Counted from the first letter of the stretch, positions 17,953 through 27,128 are shown. The stretch: DNA of 64,000 nt from Pseudomonas fluorescens (GCF_000730425.1 NZ_CP008896.1:3348001-3412000), one strand, 5' to 3'. Numbers and translations are program-made. Notes: generated by a model not told the origin, from the letters alone.

Positions 17953-19173
17953 TTAAGCCGCATCGCGCTTGGCGCCACTGCGGTGGGCCTGGACCGCAAC
18001 GATCAAGGCCCGGAGAATGTCGCCGCTGTCGCCGATTACCGACAGGTCGGCGCGCTTGATCATGTCGCAACCCGGGTCCAGGTTGATCGCCACCACCTTG
18101 TCGCAGGCACCGATGCCTTGCAGGTGCTGGATCGCTCCCGAGATCCCGACCGCCACATACACCCGTGCGGTGACCCAGATACCACTGGCGCCCACCTGCC
18201 GGTCACGGGCCATGAAGCCATCGTCCACGGCCACCCGCGACGCACCCTCGGTGGCGCCCAGGGCGGCGGCAGTCTGGTGAAACAGGTCCCAGTCCTTGAC
18301 CCCGTTGCCGCCAGAGAAAATAAACTCCGCTTCGGCCATGGGAATTGCCCCAGGATCCACCGCCACGGCGCCCAGATCCTCGATACGCGGCAAGCTGCGC
18401 GCCAGGGCTGTGGATAACTCCATCGGCAACACTTCATGACGCGTCTCGCTGACGGGATCGGCGCATTCCACCGCAGCCAGGATCAGCCGTGGCAACGCTC
18501 GCACCAGGTCTTCCTGGCCTGCACCGGCACGGCCAATGCATTCGTTGCCCTTGATCTGCCACACCCGGGTTGCCGGGCGCTCCTTGAGGCTTGCGGCAAA
18601 GCGGCGCCCCAGTTCACCACCGCCGCTGCGGCTGTCGGGCAACAGCCAATGACGCGGGTTGAACTGGTTATCCACAGCCCGCAGGCCATGGACCCGTTGT
18701 TCCGGCGAGTAGCCGTCGAATTCATGGCCGTCCAGCACCAGCAGGCGGTCGACGCCGGCCGTGTCGAAGGCGCTTTCCTTATGCTCGCCAAACACCACCG
18801 CCAGCACCGCACCGTCGCTGCCGGCCAGTTGCCGCGCCAGGCCCAGCAGGTCGCGGTCGTGGCTGCTCAGGCGACCGCCGACCATATCCGGCACCACGTT
18901 GATGTAGAACGCAGGCGCAGGCACCTGATACAGCGGCAACTGCACCTGCACCGCTGCCGTGCGCTTGGTGGCACCACCCTGCTGGGCGCCGCTGCGGTCG
19001 ATACGCTTGATGCCGTTGGGGCCGATAAAACCAATGCCATGCACATTCTTACGAATGATGCCGTTAGGCCCCATCCAACTGTGCTGCTCCGGTTGCATCG
19101 CCGCGTGCAGCGGGTGCAGGCGGTTGCGGGCAATCCATTCGGCCCGTGGGTCGCGGCGGATAATGTCGCTCAT
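17953..19173 (-). CDS. etfA: Electron transfer flavoprotein, alpha subunit (dimethylglycine pathway)
   Basis: A 406-residue ETF alpha protein. The C-terminal FAD domain is intact (IWVTARVYVAVGISGAIQHLQG split over the loop, then NLDPGCDMIKRADLSVIGD). It is about 90 residues longer than ordinary EtfA; the extra N-terminus holds two GPNGI-x-R motifs at 35-39 and 51-55. The start overlaps the dgcB stop (TGATG), so it is translationally coupled. Two further TTATCCACA 9-mers fall inside this gene (18409-18417 minus, 18668-18676 plus). Confidence 0.9.
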   Translation of the reverse strand: MSDIIRRDPRAEWIARNRLHPLHAAMQPEQHSWMGPNGIIRKNVHGIGFIGPNGIKRIDRSGAQQGGATKRTAAVQVQLPLYQVPAPAFYINVVPDMVGGRLSSHDRDLLGLARQLAGSDGAVLAVVFGEHKESAFDTAGVDRLLVLDGHEFDGYSPEQRVHGLRAVDNQFNPRHWLLPDSRSGGGELGRRFAASLKERPATRVWQIKGNECIGRAGAGQEDLVRALPRLILAAVECADPVSETRHEVLPMELSTALARSLPRIEDLGAVAVDPGAIPMAEAEFIFSGGNGVKDWDLFHQTAAALGATEGASRVAVDDGFMARDRQVGASGIWVTARVYVAVGISGAIQHLQGIGACDKVVAINLDPGCDMIKRADLSVIGDSGDILRALIVAVQAHRSGAKRDAA

Positions 19174-21116
19174 CAGTGCACCTCCGCAGGTTCACGGGAA
19201 TTCGGGGTCTTGGCCGGTGCAGGCTCTTCGAGCAAGGCATCCGCCACCAGCTCGGCAATGTCCTTGATCAACGGGCGTGGCTCGACCACCCCTTCGAGCA
19301 TCGCCGTGCACTGTGGACAACCCACGGCCACCAGCTCGGCGCCGGTCTCGCGGATGTCTTCCATGCGCATGTCGGGAATGCGCTGCTTGCCGGGAATATC
19401 GGTGATCGGCGCGCCGCCACCGCCGCCGCAGCAACGGGAGCGAAAACCCGAACGCTGCATTTCCTTGACCTCGATCCCCAGCGCCCGCAGTACTTGGCGC
19501 GGGGCCTCGTACTCGCCGTTGTAACGGCCCAGGTAACACGGGTCGTGGTAGGTCACGCTGTTGCCTTTGTGCTGGCCCAGGTTCAGCGCGCCGGCGTCGA
19601 TCAACTCGGCCATGTAGGTACTGTGGTGCTGCACCGGGTAGTTGCCGCCGAAGGCGCCGTATTCGTTTTTCAGCACATGGAAGCTATGGGGATCGCAGGT
19701 GACGATGCGCCTGAAACTGTACTTGGCCAGGGTCTGGATATTGCGCGCGGCCAGCACCTGGAAAGTCGCCTCATCGCCCAGGCGCCGGGCCACGTCGCCG
19801 CTGTCGCGCTCCTCCAGGCCCAGCACGGCGAAGTCGACCTTGGCCGCCTTCAGCACTTTGACGAAGGCGCGCAAGGTGCGCTGGTTGCGCATGTCGAAAG
19901 CGCCGTCGCCGACCCAGAACAGCACATCGGTGGTTTGCTTGTCGCCGAGCAACGGCAGGTTCAAGTCCGCCGCCCAGTTCATCCGCCCGCCCGGGGCAAA
20001 CCCGCCGGGGTTGTCGGTGGCGATCAGGTTCTCCAGGACTTGCGCCCCGTTGTTCGGCGTCGCGCCTTTTTCCAGGGTCAGGTGGCGGCGCATATCGACG
20101 ATGGCGTCCACGTGCTCGATCATCATCGGGCACTCTTCGACACAGGCGCGGCAGGTGGTGCACGACCACAAGGTCTCGGCGTCCACCAGACCGTTGACGA
20201 TCGGTTGATGCGGGTTGCCGCTGTGCTCGCCAATGGCCTTGCCCGGATACGGGCTGCCGGCAAACTTGGCATCGGTGCCGCCGGCCAGGCCGACCACCAT
20301 GTCCTGGATCAGCTTTTTCGGGTTCAGCGGCTGGCCGGCGGCGAATGCCGGGCACGCCGCCTCGCACTTGCCGCACTGCACGCAGGCGTCGAAACCGAGC
20401 AACTGGTTCCAGGTGAAGTCCTTGGGTTTCTCCACGCCCAGGGGCGCGCTTTTATCGCTCAGGTCCAACGGTTTCAAGCCGGTAGAACGCCCCCCGCCAA
20501 AGCGTTCGGCACGGCGGTGCCAGGCCAGGTGCAGGGCACCGGCAAAGGCGTGTTTCATCGGCCCGCCCCAGGCCATGCCAAAGAACATCTCCGACACGCC
20601 CCACAGCACGCCCACCCCCAGCAGTGCAGCCAGCAACCAGCCACCGAAGTCGGCGGGCAGGATCCCGGCCACCGGCAAAGTCAGCACAAAGAAGCTCACC
20701 GAGAACGCCATCAGGCTTTTCGGCAGGCGCATCCACGGGCCTTTGGACAGGCGCGAGGGTGGGTTGCGCCGGCGCAGATAGACAAAAATGGCGCCGACAA
20801 ACATCAGCACCGAAGCCAGCAGCAAGGCGTAGCCGAGGAGACGGTGATGCAGGCCGAAACCGTGCACCAGGATCGCCAGCAACGCCGACAGCACAAAGCC
20901 CAGGGCAGTGGCGACGTGGGTGTTGGCGATGTATTTGTCGCGGGCGACCACATGGTGCAGGTCGACCATATAGCGCTTGGGCATGGCCAGCAGGCCGCCC
21001 AGCAGGTCGACCTTGGCCGCACGCCCACGGCGCCACATGTTCACCCGGCGCAAAGCGCCGAGGACAGCGAGGCCCAGGGCTGCAAACAGGAGAATCGGAA
21101 GAAGGGTGTTCAACAT
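19173..21116 (-). CDS. dgcB: Dimethylglycine demethylase subunit DgcB, membrane Fe-S protein
   Basis: A 647-residue protein resembling heterodisulfide-reductase/GlpC-type electron carriers. The N-terminal third has about five transmembrane helices (roughly 4-22, 68-88, 94-114, 135-155, 160-182). Two [4Fe-4S] motifs follow, C245-x2-C-x2-C-x3-C255 and C319-x2-C-x2-C-x3-C329, then two CCG-type domains (RSRCCGGGGGAP, VGCPQC). It is required with DgcA for growth on dimethylglycine in P. aeruginosa and probably links the ETF to the membrane quinone pool. ATG at 21116 has GGAG 8 nt upstream. Confidence 0.92.
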   Translation of the reverse strand: MLNTLLPILLFAALGLAVLGALRRVNMWRRGRAAKVDLLGGLLAMPKRYMVDLHHVVARDKYIANTHVATALGFVLSALLAILVHGFGLHHRLLGYALLLASVLMFVGAIFVYLRRRNPPSRLSKGPWMRLPKSLMAFSVSFFVLTLPVAGILPADFGGWLLAALLGVGVLWGVSEMFFGMAWGGPMKHAFAGALHLAWHRRAERFGGGRSTGLKPLDLSDKSAPLGVEKPKDFTWNQLLGFDACVQCGKCEAACPAFAAGQPLNPKKLIQDMVVGLAGGTDAKFAGSPYPGKAIGEHSGNPHQPIVNGLVDAETLWSCTTCRACVEECPMMIEHVDAIVDMRRHLTLEKGATPNNGAQVLENLIATDNPGGFAPGGRMNWAADLNLPLLGDKQTTDVLFWVGDGAFDMRNQRTLRAFVKVLKAAKVDFAVLGLEERDSGDVARRLGDEATFQVLAARNIQTLAKYSFRRIVTCDPHSFHVLKNEYGAFGGNYPVQHHSTYMAELIDAGALNLGQHKGNSVTYHDPCYLGRYNGEYEAPRQVLRALGIEVKEMQRSGFRSRCCGGGGGAPITDIPGKQRIPDMRMEDIRETGAELVAVGCPQCTAMLEGVVEPRPLIKDIAELVADALLEEPAPAKTPNSREPAEVH

Positions 21117-21147
21117 GGTGAAGCTCCCAAAGACCACACAGCTCTAA

Positions 21148-21237
21148 TGTGGGAGCGGGCTTGCTCGCGAAGGCGGTGCATCAGCCACTGGATGTATCGA
21201 CTGACACACCGCTTTCGCGAGCAAGCCCGCTCCCACA
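21148..21237. repeat. REP doublet
   Basis: Inverted TGTGGGAGCGGGCTTGCTCG pair in the 155-bp gap between dgcA and dgcB, inside the operon. Confidence 0.9.
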
Positions 21238-21271
21238 TTTTTGACCGAGTCCACATTGGTTCGGTGTTGGG

Positions 21272-23332
21272 TCAGAAATCCTTGCACAAGCGCAGGGCGT
21301 CATAGATCGCAGCGTGGGTATTGCGCTGGGCCACACAGTCACCAATGCGAAACAGCAAGTACCCTTCCCCCAGCTCGCTCAGGCAGGGTTGTGGCTTGAT
21401 TGCGAACAGCGCTTCCACATCCATCTGGCCCTTGTTGCGCGCCCCTGGCTTGAGGGCGTAGTAGATTGCTTCATCCGGGCGCACGCCGTTCTCCACCACC
21501 ACCTGGTCCACCACCCGCTCTTCCTTGGCGCCGGTGTATTCGTTCTCCAGCACCGCCACCAACTTGTCGCCCTCGCGGTAGACCTTTTCCAGCATCATGT
21601 CGCCGGTCATGATCACTTCCTTGGGGTACATGCTGCGGTAGTAGGTCGGGAACGAGGTACCGCCGATGGCCACGCCTGGCTTGATGTCGTCGGTGACGAT
21701 TTCCACCTGGCTGCCTTTGTCGGCCAGGAAGTCGGCCACTGACATGCCGGTGAATTCGCAGATGGTGTCGTACACCAGCACGTTCTTGCCAGGCGCCACC
21801 TTGCCGTCGAGCACATCCCAGCTGCTGACCACCAGGCCTTCTGCCGCGCCCCAGTGTTCGTTCTGCTCAAGGAACGGATGCCCCCCCACCGCCAGCACCA
21901 CCACATCGGGACGCAGGTCGAGAATGGTCTCGGCATCCGCCGCCACGCCCAGGCGCAGATCGACGTTGAGCCGCGCCAGTTCCAGCTGGAACCAACGGGT
22001 GATGCCGGCGATCTGGTCGCGCTGCGGGGCCTTGGACGCCGTGGTGATCTGCCCGCCGATAAAGTCTTTTTTCTCGAACAGGGTCACGTCGTGGCCGCGC
22101 TCGGCGGCCACCCGCGCCGCTTCCATGCCGGCAGGCCCTGCGCCGACCACCACCACCTTGCGCTTGGGCCCGGTGGATTTTTCGATGATGTGCGGCACGC
22201 CCATGTATTCCCGGGAGGTCGCGGCGTTCTGGATGCACAGTACATCCAGGCCCTGGTACTGGCGGTCGATGCAATAGTTGGCGCCGACGCACTGCTTGAT
22301 CTGGTCGATCTGGCCCATTTTGATCTTGGCGATCAGGTGCGGGTCGGCCATGTGCGCGCGGGTCATGCCGACCATGTCCACATAGCCGCCTTCGAGAATG
22401 CGCGTGGCCTGGTTCGGGTCCTTGATGTTCTGCGCATGCAGCACCGGGGACTTGACCACTTCCTTGATCCCGGCCGCCAGGTGCAGGAACGGCTCCGGTG
22501 GATAACTCATGTTGGGGATCACGTTGGCCAGGGTGTTGTGGGTGTCGCACCCCGAGCCGACCACGCCGATAAAGTCGAGCATGCCGGTATCGTCGTAGTA
22601 CTTGGCGATCTGTTTCATGTCCTCGTGGGACAGGCCGTCCGGGTGGAACTCATCCCCGCACAAACGGATACCCACGCAAAAATCCGGACCGACTTCTGCA
22701 CGCACGGCTTTGAGCACTTCCAGGCCGAAACGCATGCGGTTTTCAAAGCTGCCGCCCCACTCATCGGTGCGCTTGTTGACTCGCGGGCTCCAGAACTGAT
22801 CGATCATGTGCTGGTGCACTGCCGACAGTTCCACGCCATCCAGGCCACCGGCCTTGGCCCGGCCTGCGGCGCTGGCGTAGTTGCCGATCACCCGCCAGAT
22901 TTCTTCCGGCTCGATGGTCTTGCAGGTGGCGCGGTGTACCGGTTCACGCACGCCGGAGGGCGACATCAGGGTCGGCCAGTTGAAGCCGTCCCAACGCGAG
23001 CGCCGGCCCATGTGGGTAATCTGGATCATGATCTTGGCACCATGTTTGTGCATGGCATCGGCCAGGTTCTGGAAGTGCGGGATGATGCGGTCGGTGGACA
23101 GGTTGACCGAACTCCACCACTCCTGCGGACTGTCGATCGCCACCACCGAAGAACCGCCACAGATCGCCAGGCCAATACCGCCCTTGGCTTTCTCTTCGTA
23201 GTACTTCACATAACGCTCGGTGGTCATCCCGCCGTCGGTGGCATACACCTCGGCGTGGGCGGTACTGAGCACGCGGTTGCGAATGGTCAGTTTGCCGATC
23301 TGGATCGGCGCAAACATTGCTTCGAAAGCCAT
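21272..23332 (-). CDS. dgcA: Dimethylglycine demethylase subunit DgcA
   Basis: A 686-residue flavoprotein of the trimethylamine-dehydrogenase/old-yellow-enzyme type that demethylates dimethylglycine to sarcosine. The TIM-barrel FMN domain is 1-340 (IQITHMGRRS, GLDGVELSAVHQHMIDQFWSP split). Then comes a cysteine block C348, C354, C366, and a dinucleotide domain with GAGPAG at 397-402. The usual four-cysteine iron-sulfur motif of relatives is CxGCNxC; here the second cysteine position is Ala351. It starts 15 nt after the V4R-like gene. Confidence 0.93.
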   Translation of the reverse strand: MAFEAMFAPIQIGKLTIRNRVLSTAHAEVYATDGGMTTERYVKYYEEKAKGGIGLAICGGSSVVAIDSPQEWWSSVNLSTDRIIPHFQNLADAMHKHGAKIMIQITHMGRRSRWDGFNWPTLMSPSGVREPVHRATCKTIEPEEIWRVIGNYASAAGRAKAGGLDGVELSAVHQHMIDQFWSPRVNKRTDEWGGSFENRMRFGLEVLKAVRAEVGPDFCVGIRLCGDEFHPDGLSHEDMKQIAKYYDDTGMLDFIGVVGSGCDTHNTLANVIPNMSYPPEPFLHLAAGIKEVVKSPVLHAQNIKDPNQATRILEGGYVDMVGMTRAHMADPHLIAKIKMGQIDQIKQCVGANYCIDRQYQGLDVLCIQNAATSREYMGVPHIIEKSTGPKRKVVVVGAGPAGMEAARVAAERGHDVTLFEKKDFIGGQITTASKAPQRDQIAGITRWFQLELARLNVDLRLGVAADAETILDLRPDVVVLAVGGHPFLEQNEHWGAAEGLVVSSWDVLDGKVAPGKNVLVYDTICEFTGMSVADFLADKGSQVEIVTDDIKPGVAIGGTSFPTYYRSMYPKEVIMTGDMMLEKVYREGDKLVAVLENEYTGAKEERVVDQVVVENGVRPDEAIYYALKPGARNKGQMDVEALFAIKPQPCLSELGEGYLLFRIGDCVAQRNTHAAIYDALRLCKDF

Positions 23333-23347
23333 GGCACGGTCCTCGGC

Positions 23348-23878
23348 TTACAACGGCTTGACGGTGAACAAGCCGTCGTCGTGGCCCTCTTCGGAGCCTC
23401 CGTAGACTTGTTCGGCCACCGTGCGCAGCTGGCTGCCACGGGCTTGCAGAATCTGGTCCATGGCACCGGCAAACCAGCCGGTGAACATGTAGTCCACCTT
23501 GCGCCCGACCTTGCCGTACACATAGACAAAGGCCGAGTGTTCGAGCTTGACGCTGGCGGTGCCCTTGTCGAGGTCGATGTCCTGGATCTTGAACAGGCCC
23601 CAACCGCGCTGCGACAACCGTTTCATGTAGTGCTCGAATACCGCGACGCCTTCCAGGCCGTGGCATTCGGCTTCTTTCTCACACCAGTGCCAGGCGGATT
23701 TGTAGCCGGCTTTGTAGAGGATTTGGGCATAGGCGTCAGCGCCCAGGACTTCTTCGATGCCCATGTGGTTGTTGACGAAGAAATGGCGCGGTACGTACAG
23801 CATCGGCAAGGCGTCGGAGGTCCAGACACCGGTTTCGCTGTCGACTTCGATAGGCAATTGCGGGGCGATCTTGGCCAT
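23348..23878 (-). CDS. DUF5943/V4R-like conserved protein of the dgc operon
   Basis: A 176-residue soluble protein without signal peptide. The pattern LYVPRHFFVNNHMGIEE, AGYKSAWHWCEKEA and a C-terminal FVYVYGKVGRKVDYMFTGWFAG resembles the 4-vinyl-reductase (V4R) fold, a small-molecule-binding domain. A homologue sits at the same place in P. aeruginosa. Function unknown. Being between the peptidase-like gene and dgcA, it may sense or bind a methylated glycine or act as an assembly factor; that is inference. Confidence 0.75.
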   Translation of the reverse strand: MAKIAPQLPIEVDSETGVWTSDALPMLYVPRHFFVNNHMGIEEVLGADAYAQILYKAGYKSAWHWCEKEAECHGLEGVAVFEHYMKRLSQRGWGLFKIQDIDLDKGTASVKLEHSAFVYVYGKVGRKVDYMFTGWFAGAMDQILQARGSQLRTVAEQVYGGSEEGHDDGLFTVKPL

Positions 23879-23946
23879 GGAAACTCAACTCCGGAAAATT
23901 CTTGGTAATGACCCGGCACGAATGGCCGGGGAGAGAAAACGGTGGC

Positions 23947-24924
23947 TTATTCGCCCCAGACGTCTTTCAACACGTTGACCCAGTTCTCGCCCATGATCTT
24001 GCGCACCACGCGTTCGCTGTGGCCGCGCTTGAGCAGGGTTTCGGTCAGGTTGGGAAACTCGCCCACGGTGCGGATGCCCAGCGGGTTGATGATCTTGCCG
24101 AAACTGGTCAGGCGACGGGCGTAGCCCTTGTCATGGGTCAGCATCTCGAAGAAATCCTGGCCATGGCCCTGGGTAAAGTCGGTGCCGATGCCGATGGCGT
24201 CTTCGCCGACGATATTCATGGTGTACTCGATCGCTTCGGCGTAGTCGTCGATGGTCGAGTCGATGCCCTTGGCCAGGAACGGCGCAAACATGGTCACGCC
24301 GACAAAGCCGCCGTGGTCGGCAATGAATTTGAGTTCTTCATCGGACTTGTTGCGCGGGTGCTCTTTGAGGCCAGACGGCAGGCAGTGGGAGTAGCACACC
24401 GGTTTCTTCGATTCGAGGATGACTTCTTCGCTGGTCTTGGAGCCAACGTGGGACAGGTCGCACATGATGCCGACGCGGTTCATCTCGCCCACGATCTCGC
24501 GCCCGAAGCCCGACAACCCGCCGTCGCGCTCGTAGCAGCCGGTGCCGACCAGGTTCTGGGTGTTGTAGCACATCTGCACCACGCCCACGCCGAGCTGCTT
24601 GAAGATCTCGACATAGCCGAGCTGGTCTTCAAAGGCATGGGCATTCTGGAAGCCGAAGATAATGCCGGTCTTGCCCTGCTCCTTGGCGCGGAGGATGTCG
24701 GCGGTGGTTTTCACCGGGATCACCAGGTCGCTGTTCTCACGGATCAAGGTCTGGCTGGCCACAATGTTATTGATGGTGGCCTGGAAGCCTTCCCACACCG
24801 ACACCGTGCAGTTGGCGGCCGTCAGGCCACCCTTGCGCATGTCCTCGAACAGGTCGCGGTTCCACTTGGCAATGATCAGCCCGTCGATAACGATGCTATC
24901 GGCGTGCAGTTCGGCTGGGCTCAT
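23947..24924 (-). CDS. Membrane-dipeptidase (M19)-like amidohydrolase of the dgc operon
   Basis: A 325-residue TIM-barrel protein of the renal dipeptidase family (DSIVIDGLI start, GFQNAHAFEDQL, CDLSHVG, KPVCYSHCLP, IGIGTDFTQGHG). M19 enzymes are zinc hydrolases of dipeptides or related amides; the substrate here is unknown. ATG at 24924 with GGGGA upstream is used; the longer open frame to 25242 adds unrelated residues. First gene of the dgc string. The usual HxD near the N-terminus reads VIDG, so one metal ligand may differ from renal dipeptidase. Confidence 0.85.
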   Translation of the reverse strand: MSPAELHADSIVIDGLIIAKWNRDLFEDMRKGGLTAANCTVSVWEGFQATINNIVASQTLIRENSDLVIPVKTTADILRAKEQGKTGIIFGFQNAHAFEDQLGYVEIFKQLGVGVVQMCYNTQNLVGTGCYERDGGLSGFGREIVGEMNRVGIMCDLSHVGSKTSEEVILESKKPVCYSHCLPSGLKEHPRNKSDEELKFIADHGGFVGVTMFAPFLAKGIDSTIDDYAEAIEYTMNIVGEDAIGIGTDFTQGHGQDFFEMLTHDKGYARRLTSFGKIINPLGIRTVGEFPNLTETLLKRGHSERVVRKIMGENWVNVLKDVWGE

Positions 24925-25060
24925 CAGGCGTCCCCTTATTGGTGATTCATGCGCCGAATCGTCTGCCGGCGCTTTGGGGCCAGCATATGCCCAGGGGCCG
25001 ACGGAGCCGGGTGCAAAAACGACAGGGGAATTGCCGAAAGCGTCAATCCACGACAAAGGG

Positions 25061-25083
25061 TGCAGGGACACGTCTGTCCTGCA
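25061..25083. promoter_or_regulatory. Imperfect dyad upstream of the dgc operon
   Basis: TGCAGG at 25061-25066 pairs with CCTGCA at 25078-25083 and ACA pairs with TGT inside, around a CGTC centre. It lies in the divergent gap between the M19 gene and the LprI-like gene and may be an operator for either. Confidence 0.35.
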
Positions 25084-25144
25084 TCTGTTCTTTGGCCTAC
25101 GCTTGAGCCAGAATTCGACCCATCCACTGATATGAGAAGGCGCA

Positions 25145-25546
25145 ATGAAACCGATTTTCCTGGCGTTGGCACTCCTCGCCACCGGCGTCCACGCCGCCGA
25201 AGACACCGACAGCACCCCGTGTGATGGCATCGAAAACGACAAACAGACCCTGGAATGCGCCTCCTACAACAAAACCACCGCCGAAGAGCTGCTCAAGGAT
25301 AACTACCAGGGCCTGCTGGAACGCATGGCCACTACCTACGCCAGCAACAAGGCGCAGTTGGCGGACATCACCGCTCGCCTGAAGGATGCCCAGCAGAAGT
25401 GGGAAAAACTGCGCGATGCCGACTGTGCGGTGGACACCTTCCCGGCGGTGACCGGCACCAAGGCCTACGCCATTGCGCAGAATGACTGCCTGGCGCGGAT
25501 GAGTGATGAGCGATCGGAGTTTTTGGAGTCGATTGGCCAGGAATAA
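25145..25546 (+). CDS. LprI-like (DUF1311) exported protein
   Basis: A 133-residue protein with a signal peptide (cleavage near VHA-AED, residue 17) and the four-cysteine, helical pattern of the LprI/DUF1311 family (CDGIENDKQTLECAS, DCLARMSDERSEFL). Founders of this family inhibit lysozyme in mycobacteria; the role in Pseudomonas is unproven. Periplasmic. An AGAAGG site precedes the ATG. Confidence 0.75.
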   Translation: MKPIFLALALLATGVHAAEDTDSTPCDGIENDKQTLECASYNKTTAEELLKDNYQGLLERMATTYASNKAQLADITARLKDAQQKWEKLRDADCAVDTFPAVTGTKAYAIAQNDCLARMSDERSEFLESIGQE

Positions 25547-25588
25547 GCGAGAATCGCGCCCACCCTCTCCCCAGAAACAAGGCCACCC

Positions 25589-25996
25589 ATGACTATCTGC
25601 GGTATCGAAATCAAAGGCAGCGAAGCCATCATCGCCGTTGCCGCCCTGGACCTGGCCCACGTTGCCCTGGCCACCAAGAAAATCGCCCTTGAAGACGACG
25701 ACGACGCGGCCAATGTCAAAGCCTTCGCTGCTCAGGTGAGCAGCTTTGTGCGCGACAACGGCATCACCCGTATCGCGATCAAGAAGCGCAGCAAGAAAGG
25801 CGAATTCGCCGGCGGCCCGACCACGTTCAAGATTGAAGGCGTACTGCAGTTGTTGGACGGCGTTGAAGTGACGCTGCTGTCGCCGCAGACCATCAATGCC
25901 CAGCACAAGAAGCACAACTTCGAACTGCCGGCGACGCTGAACAAGTACCAGCATGAAGCCTTCAAGGCAGCATGTTCGGCCCTGCTGAAAAAGTAA
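25589..25996 (+). CDS. DUF3010 family protein
   Basis: A 135-residue soluble protein starting MTICGIEIKGSEAIIAV, with a RuvC/Holliday-resolvase-like first strand and the FKIEGVLQLL and LLSPQTINAQHKK blocks of DUF3010. No function is established. It is 42 nt downstream of the LprI-like gene and could be co-transcribed. Confidence 0.75.
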   Translation: MTICGIEIKGSEAIIAVAALDLAHVALATKKIALEDDDDAANVKAFAAQVSSFVRDNGITRIAIKKRSKKGEFAGGPTTFKIEGVLQLLDGVEVTLLSPQTINAQHKKHNFELPATLNKYQHEAFKAACSALLKK

Positions 25997-26013
25997 GCCA
26001 CACAAAAATCCAA

Positions 26014-26103
26014 TGTGGGAGCGGGCTTGCTCGCGAATGCGGTGTATCAGTCAACATCTTAATTGACTGACCCACCGCATTCGCGAGCAAGCCCGCTCCC
26101 ACA
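26014..26103. repeat. REP doublet
   Basis: Inverted TGTGGGAGCGGGCTTGCTCG pair between the convergent DUF3010 gene and cdhR. Confidence 0.9.
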
Positions 26104-26122
26104 TTTTGTGTCGGCGTATGCC

Positions 26123-27058
26123 TCACCGTCGCCGATCCTCCCGCGGGCACTTGGCAAACCGTGCCCTGTAGCTCCTGGTGAAATACGACGGTGACTCGAA
26201 CCCGCAGGCAATGCTCACTTCCAGCACGCTCATGCCGCTCTGGCGCAGCAGTTTGCGGGCTTTTTCCAGGCGCAGGCCGAGGTAGAAGGTGCTCGGGGTG
26301 TCGTTCAGGTGCAGGCGGAACAGGCGCTCCAGCTGGCGTCGTGTGACCTTGATCATCTGCGCCAGCACCAGGGTGCTCAAGGGCGGCTCGGTGTGGAGTT
26401 CCATCTCGCCAATCACCCGCACCAGCTTCGGGTTGTTGATGCCATAGCGCGTGGCGATCTGCATGCGCTGGTGGTCTTTGCGCGGGCGGATGCGGCCCAG
26501 CACGAATTGTTCGGAGACCTGGATCGCCAGTTCCGGGCCGTGGGCCTGGCTGATCAGGTCGAGCATCAGGTCAATGGAGGCGGTGCCGCCGGCGCAGGTG
26601 ATGCGCCGACGGTCGATCTCGAACAGCTCCTGGGTCACGGCCAGTGCGGGATAGGACTCCTTGAAGGCATCGATGGCTTCCCAGTGCAGGGTCAGGCGGT
26701 AACCGTCGAGCAGGCCGGCCTGGGCCAGGACGAAGCTGCCGGTGTCGATGGCGCCGAGGGTCACGCCGTCATGATCGAGGCGACGCAGCCAGTGCTCCAG
26801 GGCCGGCGTGGCAAACTCCAGTGGCTCGAAGCCGGCCACCACCAGCAGGGTCGCATCTTTTTCCAGAGGTTCCAGCCCCGCGTCGGCGTTCACCGACATA
26901 CCATTGCTCGCCAGCACCGCACCGCCGTCCGCGCTCAGTACGTGCCAGCGATACAACTCGCCGCGAAAACGGTTGGCCACGCGCAGTGGTTCGATGGCCG
27001 AGATAAAGCCGATGGCCGAGAACCCTGGCATCAGCAAAAAGTAGAAATCCTGGGACAT
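26123..27058 (-). CDS. cdhR: Carnitine dehydrogenase regulator CdhR (GlxA-type AraC family)
   Basis: A 311-residue activator with an N-terminal DJ-1/PfpI-like sensor domain (FYFLLMPGFSAIGFISAIEP) and a C-terminal AraC double helix-turn-helix (VTRRQLERLFRLHL, VLEVSIACGFESPSYFTRSY). In P. aeruginosa CdhR induces the carnitine operon in response to carnitine. It is divergent from caiX, across a 193-bp gap that holds a 21-bp-period direct repeat. ATG at 27058 gives the conserved N-terminus; the longer frame adds 21 unrelated residues. Confidence 0.9.
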   Translation of the reverse strand: MSQDFYFLLMPGFSAIGFISAIEPLRVANRFRGELYRWHVLSADGGAVLASNGMSVNADAGLEPLEKDATLLVVAGFEPLEFATPALEHWLRRLDHDGVTLGAIDTGSFVLAQAGLLDGYRLTLHWEAIDAFKESYPALAVTQELFEIDRRRITCAGGTASIDLMLDLISQAHGPELAIQVSEQFVLGRIRPRKDHQRMQIATRYGINNPKLVRVIGEMELHTEPPLSTLVLAQMIKVTRRQLERLFRLHLNDTPSTFYLGLRLEKARKLLRQSGMSVLEVSIACGFESPSYFTRSYRARFAKCPREDRRR

Positions 27059-27128
27059 GGTGCGCACTCGTGGGACGGGTAGCGTGGTCACTGTGATACG
27101 CCAGTTCAATCGCCCATTCAAGGGTCCA

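Noticed and set aside
19176..21305. 709-codon plus-strand frame opposite dgcB
   Set aside because: Shadow of dgcB, rich in His, Gln and Arg as expected from reverse reading; no ribosome site or motif.
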